Notes: a model not told the origin generated them from the letters alone. A stretch of 64,000 nt of DNA from Lactiplantibacillus paraplantarum (GCF_003641145.1 NZ_CP032744.1:1798001-1862000), one strand, 5' to 3'. Shown: positions 47,663-57,622, counted from the first letter of the stretch. Numbers and translations: made by a program.

Positions 47663-48353
47663 TTTGGGCCTCCGTTAAGGTGATTGGGTCTCCTGGCTCA
47701 GTCCGCCAATCGCCAAGCCTTAACATCGCCGCAACGTCAGGCGTAACCCGAACCCCTTTAATATGATATTTCGCCATGAAACTATAAATTCCGATATTAT
47801 GCTGTTGATTATGATGAACCCGACACAGTGGCATCACCTGATTACCAATGTGTTTGATATGATTACGATCACGACCAATGCCGACAGCGTGAACATGCGC
47901 GACATCCGCATGGTTGCCACAAATGCAGCATTTCTTATACTTGAGACAAGTCCGCTCCCAGCCATACTGACCTTGCACTTCATCCAACGTTCGTGTTAGA
48001 AATGGTACGTTCCACGCTAGACAAAAATCAATTAGGTATTCAATAAAGTTGGTTGCCACCGTCTCCGAACAGTTTGCCAACGAAAAGCCGTCATAGATTC
48101 CGCTATATAGCGCGTACTGCTCCTTCATTTGTGTCTTAGTCAACTCAGGTAAGTAGTTGCCCGCCCAACGGTCAATCTCACCCAGCAAGGCATATATCTT
48201 GTGCTGCTGAGCGGCCGTAATATGGCGCCCATCATCGTAAAGCAAGCCAACTTCACCATTCGACACTAGATATTGCAACTGGTCGGACTGGGTTAGTTCG
48301 ATTGTCACAATGTTGTCCTTGATTTCTAGCACGCGCCCCATTGCTTGTGGCAA
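47649..48353 (-). CDS. Putative HNHc nuclease (second copy)
   Basis: Identical to 6583-7287, with the same Cys/His core. Confidence 0.75.
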   Translation of the reverse strand: MPQAMGRVLEIKDNIVTIELTQSDQLQYLVSNGEVGLLYDDGRHITAAQQHKIYALLGEIDRWAGNYLPELTKTQMKEQYALYSGIYDGFSLANCSETVATNFIEYLIDFCLAWNVPFLTRTLDEVQGQYGWERTCLKYKKCCICGNHADVAHVHAVGIGRDRNHIKHIGNQVMPLCRVHHNQQHNIGIYSFMAKYHIKGVRVTPDVAAMLRLGDWRTEPGDPITLTEAQNEEI

Positions 48354-48483
48354 TCTCTACCAGCTCCTCCGTATACTGTTCATGCACGATCTCCGTACAG
48401 TTGGGACACGGCCCAATGTTGAATACACCGAGCATCGTCTGCGGATGCACGACCTTAGTCCCATGACATAATTCACATTCCAT
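48253..48483 (-). CDS. Small zinc-ribbon protein (second copy)
   Basis: Identical to 7187-7417. Confidence 0.6.
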   Translation of the reverse strand: MECELCHGTKVVHPQTMLGVFNIGPCPNCTEIVHEQYTEELVEIATSNGARARNQGQHCDNRTNPVRPVAISSVEW

Positions 48484-48498
48484 TTTTTGCACCTCACT

Positions 48499-49419
48499 TT
48501 ATACTTCACCGCGATAATCCTTGATTGCACTGAATGCAACACCATTACCAACACCGTAATTCTTCATTCGACTTAATGTTCGCGCGCCGTAACGATTTTC
48601 GAGACCCTTACCATCTAAGTTAGTCGTCACAATCACCGTCTTGTTCTCCCGATCACGCCAAAACCGATCTACTAAGTCTTGCGAGTATTCGGTATCACGT
48701 TCACTGCCAAAGTCATCTAGTACGACTACATCGGCCTGTTTAATTTCAAATAAAATTTTGTTAACCTGTCGCTTCAACGTATCGTCTTTAAACGACTGTT
48801 TTTGCAACTCAATAAGCTCATGCCAGTCAATAAATAGTGCCTTCCAACTGACATAGACGGTTTTAGTCTCGCCATTTTTTGTAACCTGCTTAGTTGTCTT
48901 ATACCCTGTTTGAGCCAACACGGCATATAGCATTCCCATTGCTAAGTGCGTCTTACCACGACCCGTTTTGCCAATTAATAGACTATGCACAGTTTTGCCA
49001 TCAGCAATCTGCTTCGCTATTTGCTGACACCTCACTAGCACTCGTCTCTCAGGCTCATCCGTCGCCATATAGTTCTTAAAACGGTGCCGCATGACATCAG
49101 AACTACTAGTCACGCTATAGGTTCTCAGATAGCCCAAGGCATCATTGCGATGTGCGACCGTCGTTAATTCTGTGGCCGTTGGAATCGTTCGCTGTGCAAC
49201 AGGTTCGGTATACCCACACTTCTTGCGGCGCAGTTGTCCATTCTCAGTGTAGGTAATCACTCCTGGGCAAGCCCCAGCTAGTTTTCTACCAGTCACTGAG
49301 TCAACCGTCTTGGGCCGTAACAGTGGTGTGCCACAGTTTGGGCAATTCACGCCATAGGTTTCAAACCGACTGTTCATCAACCGCTCAATTGATTCCTGTA
49401 TTTTTGTGGGTTTTACCAT
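48499..49419 (-). CDS. DnaC-like helicase loader (second copy)
   Basis: Identical to 7433-8353: N-terminal zinc cluster and AAA+ core. Confidence 0.88.
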   Translation of the reverse strand: MVKPTKIQESIERLMNSRFETYGVNCPNCGTPLLRPKTVDSVTGRKLAGACPGVITYTENGQLRRKKCGYTEPVAQRTIPTATELTTVAHRNDALGYLRTYSVTSSSDVMRHRFKNYMATDEPERRVLVRCQQIAKQIADGKTVHSLLIGKTGRGKTHLAMGMLYAVLAQTGYKTTKQVTKNGETKTVYVSWKALFIDWHELIELQKQSFKDDTLKRQVNKILFEIKQADVVVLDDFGSERDTEYSQDLVDRFWRDRENKTVIVTTNLDGKGLENRYGARTLSRMKNYGVGNGVAFSAIKDYRGEV

Positions 49420-50252
49420 GGCAAATCATCATCCGCAACATCACGGTCTTCTAATGCAAACCCATTCGCATGTCGGTTAGCACTCGGTGCCTGATAATCA
49501 TCATCGAAGCGACCATTAAACCAGGTCGACCCGTTCATTGGTTGTTTCCACTTATTGGCAGCCAAATCCTGTTGATACAGGCGTAATCGTTCCAACAAGT
49601 AGTCATTAGTATGCTTGATACTCTGTTTACGCCATATTTTATAATGGGCGAACGCTTGCTTCTTTCCCTTTTTATTTGGATATTGATTCCAAATCAGGTC
49701 AAATTCATTTTCTAGTGACACGGATGGTGCGGGTAGGTCCGCACGTTGCGCTGTTTGGTCTGCTCCTGATTCTTTTTCTTGTTCTGACTCTTGCTCTAAA
49801 TCTAGTTCTAATTCTTTCTCTTTCTCTTTCTCTACGTTACGTCCTGTTACATCACTGTTACTTTGTAACGCTTTTTGACGTTTACGGTAGGCCCGCACGC
49901 GCTTAGCTGATGAACTTTCCTTGCCAACTAAGCCTTCTGTAACATCATCCGCAAATCGAAAGGCACTTGCATCTTCATCAGAATATTCAATCAAATGTTT
50001 CGCATTCAAAAACGTTAATAAAAACTCAACATCGACTTGTTGCTCCTCAAGAATCAGCCCTAGCTCCTCAGAAAAATCTTTACCAATCCCCGTAAAGTAG
50101 ATATAGCCACCATTCTCAAGCGATAGCAGAATCATCTCCAAATAAATAACAGCGTAGGTGTCGCCACCCGACATCCGGCGCAATAAGCGCACTGCTGGGG
50201 ATTTAAAAAAGTCCATTTGTAACTTGATCCAGTAATACGTTTTTTCAGCCAT
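49413..50252 (-). CDS. Replisome organiser (second copy)
   Basis: Identical to 8347-9186. Confidence 0.85.
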   Translation of the reverse strand: MAEKTYYWIKLQMDFFKSPAVRLLRRMSGGDTYAVIYLEMILLSLENGGYIYFTGIGKDFSEELGLILEEQQVDVEFLLTFLNAKHLIEYSDEDASAFRFADDVTEGLVGKESSSAKRVRAYRKRQKALQSNSDVTGRNVEKEKEKELELDLEQESEQEKESGADQTAQRADLPAPSVSLENEFDLIWNQYPNKKGKKQAFAHYKIWRKQSIKHTNDYLLERLRLYQQDLAANKWKQPMNGSTWFNGRFDDDYQAPSANRHANGFALEDRDVADDDLPW

Positions 50253-50266
50253 AATGGACCACCTTC

Positions 50267-50710
50267 CTAAAACGGCATATCAGCATCACTGATGTCAATC
50301 TGCTTGCCATTGTTTTCAAATGGATTGTGTTGTGGATTTTGTGCGTTAATACCTGCTTGCGCTTGTTGGGCCGCATCCGCTGTGTCAGCCCGCTGTCGTT
50401 GTTGGGCTGACTCTTGCTTGCTATCCACAAAGTCAACCGTATTAACGACGACATCTTGCGTGTAATGAGTTTGACCATTACTCTCATATTTGCCACTGAT
50501 CAACTGTCCTGTGATCCCGATTCGACTGCCTTTGTGAAAATACTTCGTCAGCATTTCAGCGCGTTTTTCCCATGCTTGGCAACGAATAAAGTTACTGTTA
50601 TCACCATAGCCACGCACCGCAATGCTAAAACTTAAAACAGCTTTACCACTCTGCGTATACTTCAGCTCTAAATCATTCGTAATTCGACCATATAGACTTA
50701 CCACATTCAT
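50267..50710 (-). CDS. ssb: Single-stranded DNA-binding protein (second copy)
   Basis: Identical to 9201-9644. Confidence 0.92.
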   Translation of the reverse strand: MNVVSLYGRITNDLELKYTQSGKAVLSFSIAVRGYGDNSNFIRCQAWEKRAEMLTKYFHKGSRIGITGQLISGKYESNGQTHYTQDVVVNTVDFVDSKQESAQQRQRADTADAAQQAQAGINAQNPQHNPFENNGKQIDISDADMPF

Positions 50711-51465
50711 ACGTTTCCACCTTCCAAATCGTGCCGCATTTGCTTAGCAGCATTGAAGAACTTCACAGCATTACTGGTCGTATTCAGCTCAGCATCGACG
50801 TAGCCCGTTTGTCCCATTAGTTCTTGATAAATATCAGGTTGGTCACGCCCCGTAGCTTGACTGATTAATTCGATTTGATGCATTGCTTGCTTCAAGGGAC
50901 CACTACTAGTATTAGTTTGATTGTTATTCTGGCGTCGCTGGTTAACACCGCCACGCTGTTGGCGTTGTCCACCACTGTGTTGAGCAATACTCGGTGATGC
51001 CGCCGGGGCGCTCGTTGCAGCTCCGTCATCATCAACCTCGGAACTCACACCGAATGAGGCTCCTAACGAATACCGTTTAGCATAAGTGATCGCGCTCCCA
51101 GCTTCCTGGGGCTGGCCGTTCGTTGTAAACTTCATCCACGGTGAATGGTAAACAAAACCAGTTGTATGCACGATGATTGTCCGCACACGGATGACTTTCA
51201 TATCGATTTCAGCTTCCTGATACCAAGCTAATCCAGTCGCTTTCAAGCCATCGTCAATCGATTTGATTAAGTCATCCAGTAGAACATAATCGTATTTTTT
51301 GTTATTGCCATTTTTCGTTCCGTAATTAACGTGTCCATTTTTGGCTGGGGCCTTAACTTGAGACCGGAACTTAGCCAATCCAGTATTAAATGCCGCTTGT
51401 AACTCAACTCGTTTTTCTGGCGTAACTTTCTCTACTTTTGGTACATCCGTTTCTTTATCGGTCAT
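50707..51465 (-). CDS. ERF-superfamily annealing protein (second copy)
   Basis: Identical to 9641-10399. Confidence 0.88.
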   Translation of the reverse strand: MTDKETDVPKVEKVTPEKRVELQAAFNTGLAKFRSQVKAPAKNGHVNYGTKNGNNKKYDYVLLDDLIKSIDDGLKATGLAWYQEAEIDMKVIRVRTIIVHTTGFVYHSPWMKFTTNGQPQEAGSAITYAKRYSLGASFGVSSEVDDDGAATSAPAASPSIAQHSGGQRQQRGGVNQRRQNNNQTNTSSGPLKQAMHQIELISQATGRDQPDIYQELMGQTGYVDAELNTTSNAVKFFNAAKQMRHDLEGGNV

Positions 51466-51507
51466 CTAAATACCTCCCTGAATCAATTGCAATTTAAGAT
51501 TGCGGGC

Positions 51508-51633
51508 CTACTTCAAGTTACAAAACACCTCATAATCAGCTGGTGTCATTTCATCGCACGGAGTACGACCATAGATTGCAATACCCGTTTCGATTACCGA
51601 TAAAATGGCAGTATTTAAGTTACTTGTTACCAT
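51508..51633 (-). CDS. 41-residue early ORF (second copy)
   Basis: Identical to 10442-10567. Confidence 0.5.
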   Translation of the reverse strand: MVTSNLNTAILSVIETGIAIYGRTPCDEMTPADYEVFCNLK

Positions 51634-51799
51634 CTTTGCACCCCCATACTCGTTGCCATAAATGTGGTTTGGGCGTATGATAGACACGTAGTTTGATAAG
51701 ATATGCGTCTAACGCGGTACCTACGACTGGTTGCATCCGGTCGTGGGTATTTTGTTGTTTTAGCCAAATTTCGAATGGCTTATGCGGTACTTTTCTCAT
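51620..51799 (-). CDS. 59-residue early ORF (second copy)
   Basis: Identical to 10554-10733. Confidence 0.5.
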   Translation of the reverse strand: MRKVPHKPFEIWLKQQNTHDRMQPVVGTALDAYLIKLRVYHTPKPHLWQRVWGCKDGNK

Positions 51800-51814
51800 A
51801 ATCAGTTTTCCTTT

Positions 51815-52015
51815 CTAATTCACTTGGCTCAGTGCAGAAATAAAAATCTCAAACTTACGTCCGGACGCTTCAACTACAGCAATCCGCCGTGATGACTTAC
51901 CAAACAAGTCAGGTTTAATTTCAACGACTTTGCCAACGCCTCCAGCAATAATGAGCTGTCCAGCTGACATAACGCTTGGATAAGTTACACGATCACCAAC
52001 ACTAATAATTGTCAT
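51815..52015 (-). CDS. Small beta-rich early protein (second copy)
   Basis: Identical to 10749-10949. Confidence 0.55.
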   Translation of the reverse strand: MTIISVGDRVTYPSVMSAGQLIIAGGVGKVVEIKPDLFGKSSRRIAVVEASGRKFEIFISALSQVN

Positions 52016-52259
52016 AATTGCCCTCCTCATCCGGTAAGCGAAAAATCCATTTATCGGCTTTCTGCTCAGGTGTTACTACTATCACGCCGTTGTCACCTAA
52101 TGCTTCTAGGAACTCCTCTGAATACTTCTTCGTGCTATTTCGTTCGATAACGTTGCAACCAACAGCAAACTGAATATCAGTTAGCAAAGTCTCTTCATTG
52201 GCCCGAATCGTATTATGCCGTCGCATACTAAGCGCGTAATTAATCGATTCATCATACAT
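52002..52259 (-). CDS. 85-residue early protein, unknown (second copy)
   Basis: Identical to 10936-11193. Confidence 0.55.
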   Translation of the reverse strand: MYDESINYALSMRRHNTIRANEETLLTDIQFAVGCNVIERNSTKKYSEEFLEALGDNGVIVVTPEQKADKWIFRLPDEEGNYDNY

Positions 52260-52275
52260 AGTTAAAACCTCCTTT

Positions 52276-52377
52276 TTAAATTCCAAACCAGTCTCTAATT
52301 TCATGTCGCTTAAACCACAATGTTGTTACCACCCATGTTAGTAGCACTACTGCTACCCAATTTGGTAATACGATCAT
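52276..52377 (-). CDS. 33-residue membrane peptide (second copy)
   Basis: Identical to 11210-11311. Confidence 0.5.
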   Translation of the reverse strand: MIVLPNWVAVVLLTWVVTTLWFKRHEIRDWFGI

Positions 52378-52418
52378 TATTTTCCCTCCAATTAAGCTTA
52401 TATTGAACCATCATCTAC

Positions 52419-52427
52419 CCGCCTAGG
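52419..52427 (+). repeat. CCGCCTAGG motif (second copy of site 1)
   Basis: Same as 11353-11361, beyond the excisionase-like gene. Confidence 0.4.
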
Positions 52428-52429
52428 TT

Positions 52430-52690
52430 TTAGTTACTTAAATTCTGATGATTCAATAACCATTTATCGACTGCTGGTGCGTACCATTTTCCATCTCCCT
52501 CTGGTTTTGGAAATCCTTCTTTATCACGATAGTGTTTGTCGAATGAATCTACTTTGATACCAAACTCAGAGTAGAAATCTTTACGTCCAATCATTTTATG
52601 CTTAACGGTCTGCTGACTGCGACCGTCTGCAACTCCCTGTTCATATGCTTGTTTAAAGAGCTTCGATAAGGAAGCTACTAAACTGTCCAT
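52430..52690 (-). CDS. Excisionase-like DNA-binding protein (second copy)
   Basis: Identical to 11364-11624. Confidence 0.55.
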   Translation of the reverse strand: MDSLVASLSKLFKQAYEQGVADGRSQQTVKHKMIGRKDFYSEFGIKVDSFDKHYRDKEGFPKPEGDGKWYAPAVDKWLLNHQNLSN

Positions 52691-52710
52691 TTGGCTACCC
52701 CCTCTGAACC

Positions 52711-53445
52711 TTATTCATATAAGCCTAATGATGTTTGTCGAATAATGGTCTTTGTGGCGGTCGATGGCTCCCAGTCATTAACGAAGTCCATTACCATCCG
52801 ATAATCCTTTTTCCGCAACATCGACCGAGCGCTTACACCGGCAATCTTCTTGACACCGCCATTAATGTCTTTGAATAATTCGCCACGCTGCTTTTGAGTA
52901 ATGCTGCCATAGCTATTTGATACCTCAGATACTCGCTGATTAATCCGACGTGCCAGAATATTGTAATCTGGCTGAGGAATAACTTGGTTCTCTTTTAGGT
53001 CTTTTAAATCATCCTCAACATCATCCAATCGCTGGTTAGTTTCCTCATTTGCGTCCAGTGCCAATTTTGCAAGTTCACGTGGTGACGTTGGTAATGCTGG
53101 ACGTGATGGATTAAAATAATTTTCTTCCAACTCGTCAAACATATCCCAGGCTCGATCAGTACCTAGCATTTTTGAATGCCGACTGGCGCCACGCTTAGTC
53201 CACAGATACAAATGACTAGAAAATTTATTAATAGGCAAGTCGAAATTTTCTACCTGGCTTTTAAATTGTTTCAAACTGTTTGCTTTAAGCAAATAATAAT
53301 GGATACCTTCAATAAACTTAGTCTTGTTATTGGCGAAATTTTGTTTAATCGCTGTGTTCGTTGCCCCATAAAACTCAGCTAATTGCTCTGTAGTCAAAAT
53401 CAGTTCTCCATTAAATTTGATTTGTTCTACGTCTTGCATTTTCAT
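52711..53445 (-). CDS. ORF6N/ORF6C antirepressor (second copy)
   Basis: Identical to 11645-12379. Confidence 0.85.
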   Translation of the reverse strand: MKMQDVEQIKFNGELILTTEQLAEFYGATNTAIKQNFANNKTKFIEGIHYYLLKANSLKQFKSQVENFDLPINKFSSHLYLWTKRGASRHSKMLGTDRAWDMFDELEENYFNPSRPALPTSPRELAKLALDANEETNQRLDDVEDDLKDLKENQVIPQPDYNILARRINQRVSEVSNSYGSITQKQRGELFKDINGGVKKIAGVSARSMLRKKDYRMVMDFVNDWEPSTATKTIIRQTSLGLYE

Positions 53446-53454
53446 CGTTCCTTC

Positions 53455-53664
53455 CTAGTTTTCAATATTTAATACGCGGTAAATTTTTTGTCGAATATCG
53501 ATAGACTTAGGTGACATATCCGCATGAATTGCTCGATTTACCTGTGTAGGGCCCTCACCAATCAATTTGGCTAATTCAACTTGACTCATATCACGTTCAA
53601 ATAATCCAATCTTAATTTTGGTCGTAATTGCTTTGGCACCATTAATTAATTTTTCCTCAGTCAT
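53455..53664 (-). CDS. Cro-like repressor (second copy)
   Basis: Identical to 12389-12598. Confidence 0.82.
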   Translation of the reverse strand: MTEEKLINGAKAITTKIKIGLFERDMSQVELAKLIGEGPTQVNRAIHADMSPKSIDIRQKIYRVLNIEN

Positions 53665-53711
53665 TTTCAACCCTCCTCAGTAATTTATTTATCAAGTTAT
53701 TGCATTTTCTA

Positions 53712-53888
53712 CCATATGTGATAAAATCAATGTATAAGAAATAAGCATACAAAAAGCCATCTTCTAGCCTTTCCTACCAAAGTTACGCTGTGAAGTTGCC
53801 CGTTTCTTGTTGCTCAATTACTTGATGAATTCATTATCAATCATTTGTGATAAAAAGTCAAACTTATATTCCACCATTTGTGATAATA
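53712..53888. promoter_or_regulatory. Lysogeny-switch operators (second copy)
   Basis: Same three TTGTGATAA-type sites as 12646-12822; both prophage copies would therefore respond to the same repressor. Confidence 0.65.
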
Positions 53889-53917
53889 ATTTCATCAATA
53901 CCCTTAGGAGTGTTGAT

Positions 53918-54322
53918 ATGACTACATTAGAAAGAATAAAAAAACTTTCTAAGCAACGCGGATGGTCACTACAAACTTTAGCTGAAAAAGCAGGTTTAGG
54001 AAAAAATAGCATTTATCGCTGGGATGCAAAAACACCCAGTACCGCTAGCCTACAAAAAGTTGCCAAAGTTCTAGACGTCTCTGTCGCCGATTTGCTTGGA
54101 AGCGAAAGCACTGTTCAATCGGATGAACCAAAACACATTGACGTTGATGACATCGTTAATAGTGTTGCGCCACTTACACAACGTGATCATGCTTTATCCG
54201 ATGAGGACCAGGCTGCTATTCGTGCGCTTGTCAAAACTTACCTTGAAAGTAAGGAAGGACAAGACCGACTACGTAAATATGGTGGTTACGATAATAATGG
54301 CAAAAAAACTGATGGGAAATGA
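53918..54322 (+). CDS. CI-like repressor (second copy)
   Basis: Identical to 12852-13256. Confidence 0.85.
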   Translation: MTTLERIKKLSKQRGWSLQTLAEKAGLGKNSIYRWDAKTPSTASLQKVAKVLDVSVADLLGSESTVQSDEPKHIDVDDIVNSVAPLTQRDHALSDEDQAAIRALVKTYLESKEGQDRLRKYGGYDNNGKKTDGK

Positions 54323-54331
54323 AGTGATTAG

Positions 54332-54808
54332 ATGATTTATGACACCTTGCAAGAAGCGTTGACTGATATGGAAACGTTAGGAACTTGGGACCCTGATCGT
54401 CTAATCCGTCATTTTGGGATTGCTTACCACTATACTAGTGACTTACCAGATAATATCAACGGTTACTCACTACCGTTGACTAGAACCTTTTTTATTAATG
54501 AAAATACTAAGTCACCCATATTTGTAAAATGCCATGAGTTGCAACACTGCTTACTCGACCCAACTGTTGAGCCACTCATCGATACTAGTATGGTCTCAAA
54601 TTCAAAAATAGAATCGCGTGCGAACCGTGGCGCATTCTATATTATGATTAAGAACTACTTAAATACGACTGATATTGAACCAGGCGATTTTAATATTCTC
54701 AGATTCGCTGAGAGCTACCAGCTCGAAACCAAACATTTATTATTTATTCGAAACGTAGCCGAACAGGAACTGGGTATTAAGATTAGTCAAGGCGTATTTA
54801 GTCTGTAA
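54332..54808 (+). CDS. ImmA/IrrE-family protease (second copy)
   Basis: Identical to 13266-13742, HELQH motif included. Confidence 0.85.
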   Translation: MIYDTLQEALTDMETLGTWDPDRLIRHFGIAYHYTSDLPDNINGYSLPLTRTFFINENTKSPIFVKCHELQHCLLDPTVEPLIDTSMVSNSKIESRANRGAFYIMIKNYLNTTDIEPGDFNILRFAESYQLETKHLLFIRNVAEQELGIKISQGVFSL

Positions 54809-54846
54809 CTGTAATTTAACCAGTGAATCTATCATAGAAAGAGGAA

Positions 54847-55263
54847 ATGTCCGTGAACCTGTTTAACAAGATTCTAAACATTTTTAGTAAGGCGAACATG
54901 GCTTCTGTCCTTGAAGAAGATAGTGAGAGGATAATAAAAGACATAGAAATAGAGGACCGAAATATAGAACGATACCAAATTCAATCGGGAAAGCTATACA
55001 ATCTCTGGCACAGTAAAAACTATGTTGCTACAGAATCCTATGGATTAAAAATAATCGGCCATGGTAATTGGTTACCTGGCGTGTTTGAAACTATGGCCAA
55101 ACTATATCGTCGACAGAAACGATATAACAGTGAAATTGACATTCTAGAGGCTGGAATACAGGCACAAAAAGAACATAGTAACTCCGGAGTGGCAATCAGA
55201 GATTTTCAATTACGTATTGAAAGAATTCACGAGTTACAACCGAATAGTAATAGCATAGACTGA
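54847..55263 (+). CDS. TPR-like lysogeny-module protein (second copy)
   Basis: Identical to 13781-14197. Confidence 0.55.
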   Translation: MSVNLFNKILNIFSKANMASVLEEDSERIIKDIEIEDRNIERYQIQSGKLYNLWHSKNYVATESYGLKIIGHGNWLPGVFETMAKLYRRQKRYNSEIDILEAGIQAQKEHSNSGVAIRDFQLRIERIHELQPNSNSID

Positions 55264-55283
55264 TATACTAAGTTTACAAAAAA

Positions 55284-55312
55284 GCGTTTCACCGCCATCA
55301 ACAGTAAAACGC
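55284..55312 (-). terminator. Leftward-facing hairpin (second copy)
   Basis: Same as 14218-14246. Confidence 0.5.
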
Positions 55313-55368
55313 CTCAAATAACGTTATGTTGCTTTACAAAAACAATTATATCATTGGAGGATATGTAA

Positions 55369-55941
55369 ATGAATATGAAAAAGGTCGCGACCATGGGGAC
55401 AATTCTATTAACCGGGTTAAGCTTAACTGCTTGTGTTAGCTCTTCAAATGAATCAAGTTCTAGCTCCAAGAAAGAATCAACTTCAAAAGTAGCAAAGTCG
55501 AATTCAAAAAAAGAAGCATCTAGCAAAAAAGAAAGCAGTAGTTCATCGAAGAAAAGTAATGATGCTAATGATATCCTTCAAGCTATGGATTCTAAAAAAC
55601 TCGCTAAATTTAATGAAGACTTGTCATCCAGCTTAAGCGAAGATCAAGGATTTGCGAACGATGGTCAAAAAGGATACGACTACGCAACTTACATTGACAC
55701 CTTAGCGTATGACCACAATAGAGGCCTAATTGTAACAGTCAATGATGACTTTATGGGATTAAATGACGCCCAAAAAACTACTGTCGGACAAGGAGCACAA
55801 AAATTAGCTGCAACACAGCTCGTAATCGACGGTATGGACATTGGTGCAGACAGTTCTGCCATCATGACCAATGTCCACTATGGTTCTGAAAGGGTCGGTC
55901 ACTCAAAATCGTTCTCACCATCTAATTTTAAATGGAAATAA
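55369..55941 (+). CDS. Prophage lipoprotein (second copy)
   Basis: Identical to 14303-14875, lipobox LSLTAC. Confidence 0.7.
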   Translation: MNMKKVATMGTILLTGLSLTACVSSSNESSSSSKKESTSKVAKSNSKKEASSKKESSSSSKKSNDANDILQAMDSKKLAKFNEDLSSSLSEDQGFANDGQKGYDYATYIDTLAYDHNRGLIVTVNDDFMGLNDAQKTTVGQGAQKLAATQLVIDGMDIGADSSAIMTNVHYGSERVGHSKSFSPSNFKWK

Positions 55942-55945
55942 AAAA

Positions 55946-55980
55946 AGCACATCCCCTCCCGCCAAGAAGTCAGATGTGCT
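55946..55980 (-). terminator. Leftward-facing hairpin before int (second copy)
   Basis: Same as 14880-14914. In this copy it faces transcription entering from the chromosomal side. Confidence 0.55.
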
Positions 55981-56074
55981 AATTGAACAAATACATAACA
56001 AAGGATAACTCTACCCTTTTTATAAAATTAATTATACCTGAAAGGAAGTGATGCCACAATCCTTCAAATTCTAC

Positions 56075-56083
56075 CCGCCTAGG
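56075..56083 (+). repeat. CCGCCTAGG motif (second copy of site 2)
   Basis: Same as 15009-15017, upstream of int. Confidence 0.4.
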
Positions 56084-56106
56084 TGAAATTTAAGGAGGAA
56101 ATCAAA

Positions 56107-57270
56107 ATGGCAAGTATTACTAAAAGAAATGGTAAGTGGGCCGTCCGCGTCAGTTACTATGACGAATTCGGCAAACGATGCTTTAAAAACAAAAGTGGTT
56201 TCACTCGCAAAAAAGAAGCTGAACAATGGGCTACCGAATTAGAACAAGCTAAGTTTGATAAATCCATTGGTAAGACTGACACAACGACACTCTTTTCTGA
56301 TTACTATGAACGATGGCTAGAAACTTACAAATTTGGCAAAGTTGCACGAATTACCGAACAGGAATACCGATACACTCTCCGTCAAATCGCTGAACTTTTA
56401 CCAAAGATCCAACTATCAGCAATGACTCGGCTGCGGTATCAACAATTCATTAATGACTTTGTTCATGGTAACTCACAACAGCGTACCAAACGTAATCTTA
56501 AAGACGACCAGCCCTATCATAGTAAATCATCCGTTGAAAAGCTGCACGGTCATATTCACGCTGCTGTTGTTGATGCCGTGGCTGATAACTTAATTAAGTC
56601 TGATTTCTGTCTGCACGCTGAGTTAGGCGGTCATGCGGGTAAATCAGCACAGTTAAAGTACCTTGATGCCGAGGACATGCAAAAACTAGCCGCTGAGGTT
56701 AATACGGATATCAAGTTAACCTCTACCAGCAAATCAATGATCTACACTGGTTTACTAACTGGAATGCGAGTGGCCGAGGTTTCTGCACTCACTTGGCCCG
56801 ATATTGATTGGCAAAACAAAACCGTACGCGTTAATAAGTCATGGGATTATGTTTATGGTCAAAAATTCAAGAAAACTAAAACCGAATCGAGTATTCGGAC
56901 AATAACCGTAACTGACGATCTTTTAAATCATCTTAAAACGTTACACGCTTTACAAATGGCAGTTAAATTGGACAACCCAGATCATTTGGTTTTCATGAAT
57001 AAGCGTGGTCGTATTCCCTCTCCAGGTGCATGCGATAATCTGCTTAAAAAATACCACGACTCATTGGGTATTAAACGGATTAGCTTTCACGGCCTACGTC
57101 ACACTCATGCTAGTTACCTACTCTACTGTGGTGTGAAGATGGAATACATCTCAAAACGATTAGGTCACAAGAACAGTTCCATCACTCGTAACGTCTACGC
57201 TCATATGATTAAAGAAGACCAACGACAGGAAAACGAACGGACCTTAAAAGCCCTCTCTCAGGTCAACTAA
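56107..57270 (+). CDS. int: Tyrosine integrase (second copy, at attR)
   Basis: Identical to 15041-16204 with all catalytic residues. It is the last intact phage gene before the chromosome, the usual place of int at attR. Its hairpin terminator is replaced by one supplied by the flanking remnant (57397-57439). Confidence 0.95.
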   Translation: MASITKRNGKWAVRVSYYDEFGKRCFKNKSGFTRKKEAEQWATELEQAKFDKSIGKTDTTTLFSDYYERWLETYKFGKVARITEQEYRYTLRQIAELLPKIQLSAMTRLRYQQFINDFVHGNSQQRTKRNLKDDQPYHSKSSVEKLHGHIHAAVVDAVADNLIKSDFCLHAELGGHAGKSAQLKYLDAEDMQKLAAEVNTDIKLTSTSKSMIYTGLLTGMRVAEVSALTWPDIDWQNKTVRVNKSWDYVYGQKFKKTKTESSIRTITVTDDLLNHLKTLHALQMAVKLDNPDHLVFMNKRGRIPSPGACDNLLKKYHDSLGIKRISFHGLRHTHASYLLYCGVKMEYISKRLGHKNSSITRNVYAHMIKEDQRQENERTLKALSQVN

Positions 57271-57375
57271 CATGGTGCACTTTTGGTGCACTCAACAAAA
57301 ATGATAGCGCTAAAAGGCTTGATATCAATGATATGAGAGTGCACTCGAAAGGCTGTACTCTCCTTATTAGAGCAG
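57271..57375. other. attR: right prophage-chromosome junction
   Basis: It shares the int-side arm (GTGCAC sites at about 57275, 57285 and 57338) with the attP-like junction and diverges after base 57366. CTTATTAGAGCAG at 57363-57375 recurs at 57827-57839. The exact core cannot be fixed because attL is outside the window. Confidence 0.75.
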
Positions 57376-57396
57376 TAGAGACCAGATTCAAAAAAT

Positions 57397-57439
57397 AAGA
57401 ACCCCGACAAATCAACGTTTGTCAGGGTTCTGTTTTTTG
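57397..57439 (+). terminator. Terminator right of attR
   Basis: AAGAACCCCGACAAA pairs with TTTGTCAGGGTTCT and is followed by GTTTTTTG. It can end the integrase transcript in the integrated state. Confidence 0.7.
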
Positions 57440-57582
57440 TAAAGGGCTAAAAGAGAATCAAAGTGAGAACAGATTGAGAACGAGTAATCCCTTTATATAT
57501 GCAGGATTAAAGTGAATATTGAAAATTATTGAGAACAGAATAGCTATCCAGAATCCCACGTATAGATTATTGAACGACGAAA

Positions 57583-57618
57583 AATCCCCACACCAGCCTT
57601 TATGCCAGTGTGGGGATT
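57583..57618. terminator. Lysin-type terminator of the remnant
   Basis: AATCCCCACAC pairs with GTGTGGGGATT; it corresponds in place and sequence style to the late terminator at 16574-16616. Confidence 0.7.
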
Positions 57619-57622
57619 CGTT

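Larger units (their letters stand above)
41067..57366. repeat. Right copy of the 16.3-kb exact repeat (second prophage copy)
   Basis: Same sequence as 1-16300. Features below in this block are second copies at +41,066; the detailed annotation stands with the left copy. The difference is context: after the integrase this copy leads into chromosome (attR), not into phage DNA. Confidence 0.95.

Noticed and set aside
57271..57400. A tRNA gene as the integration target
   Set aside because: No cloverleaf or T-loop sequence is visible near attR; the target looks intergenic.
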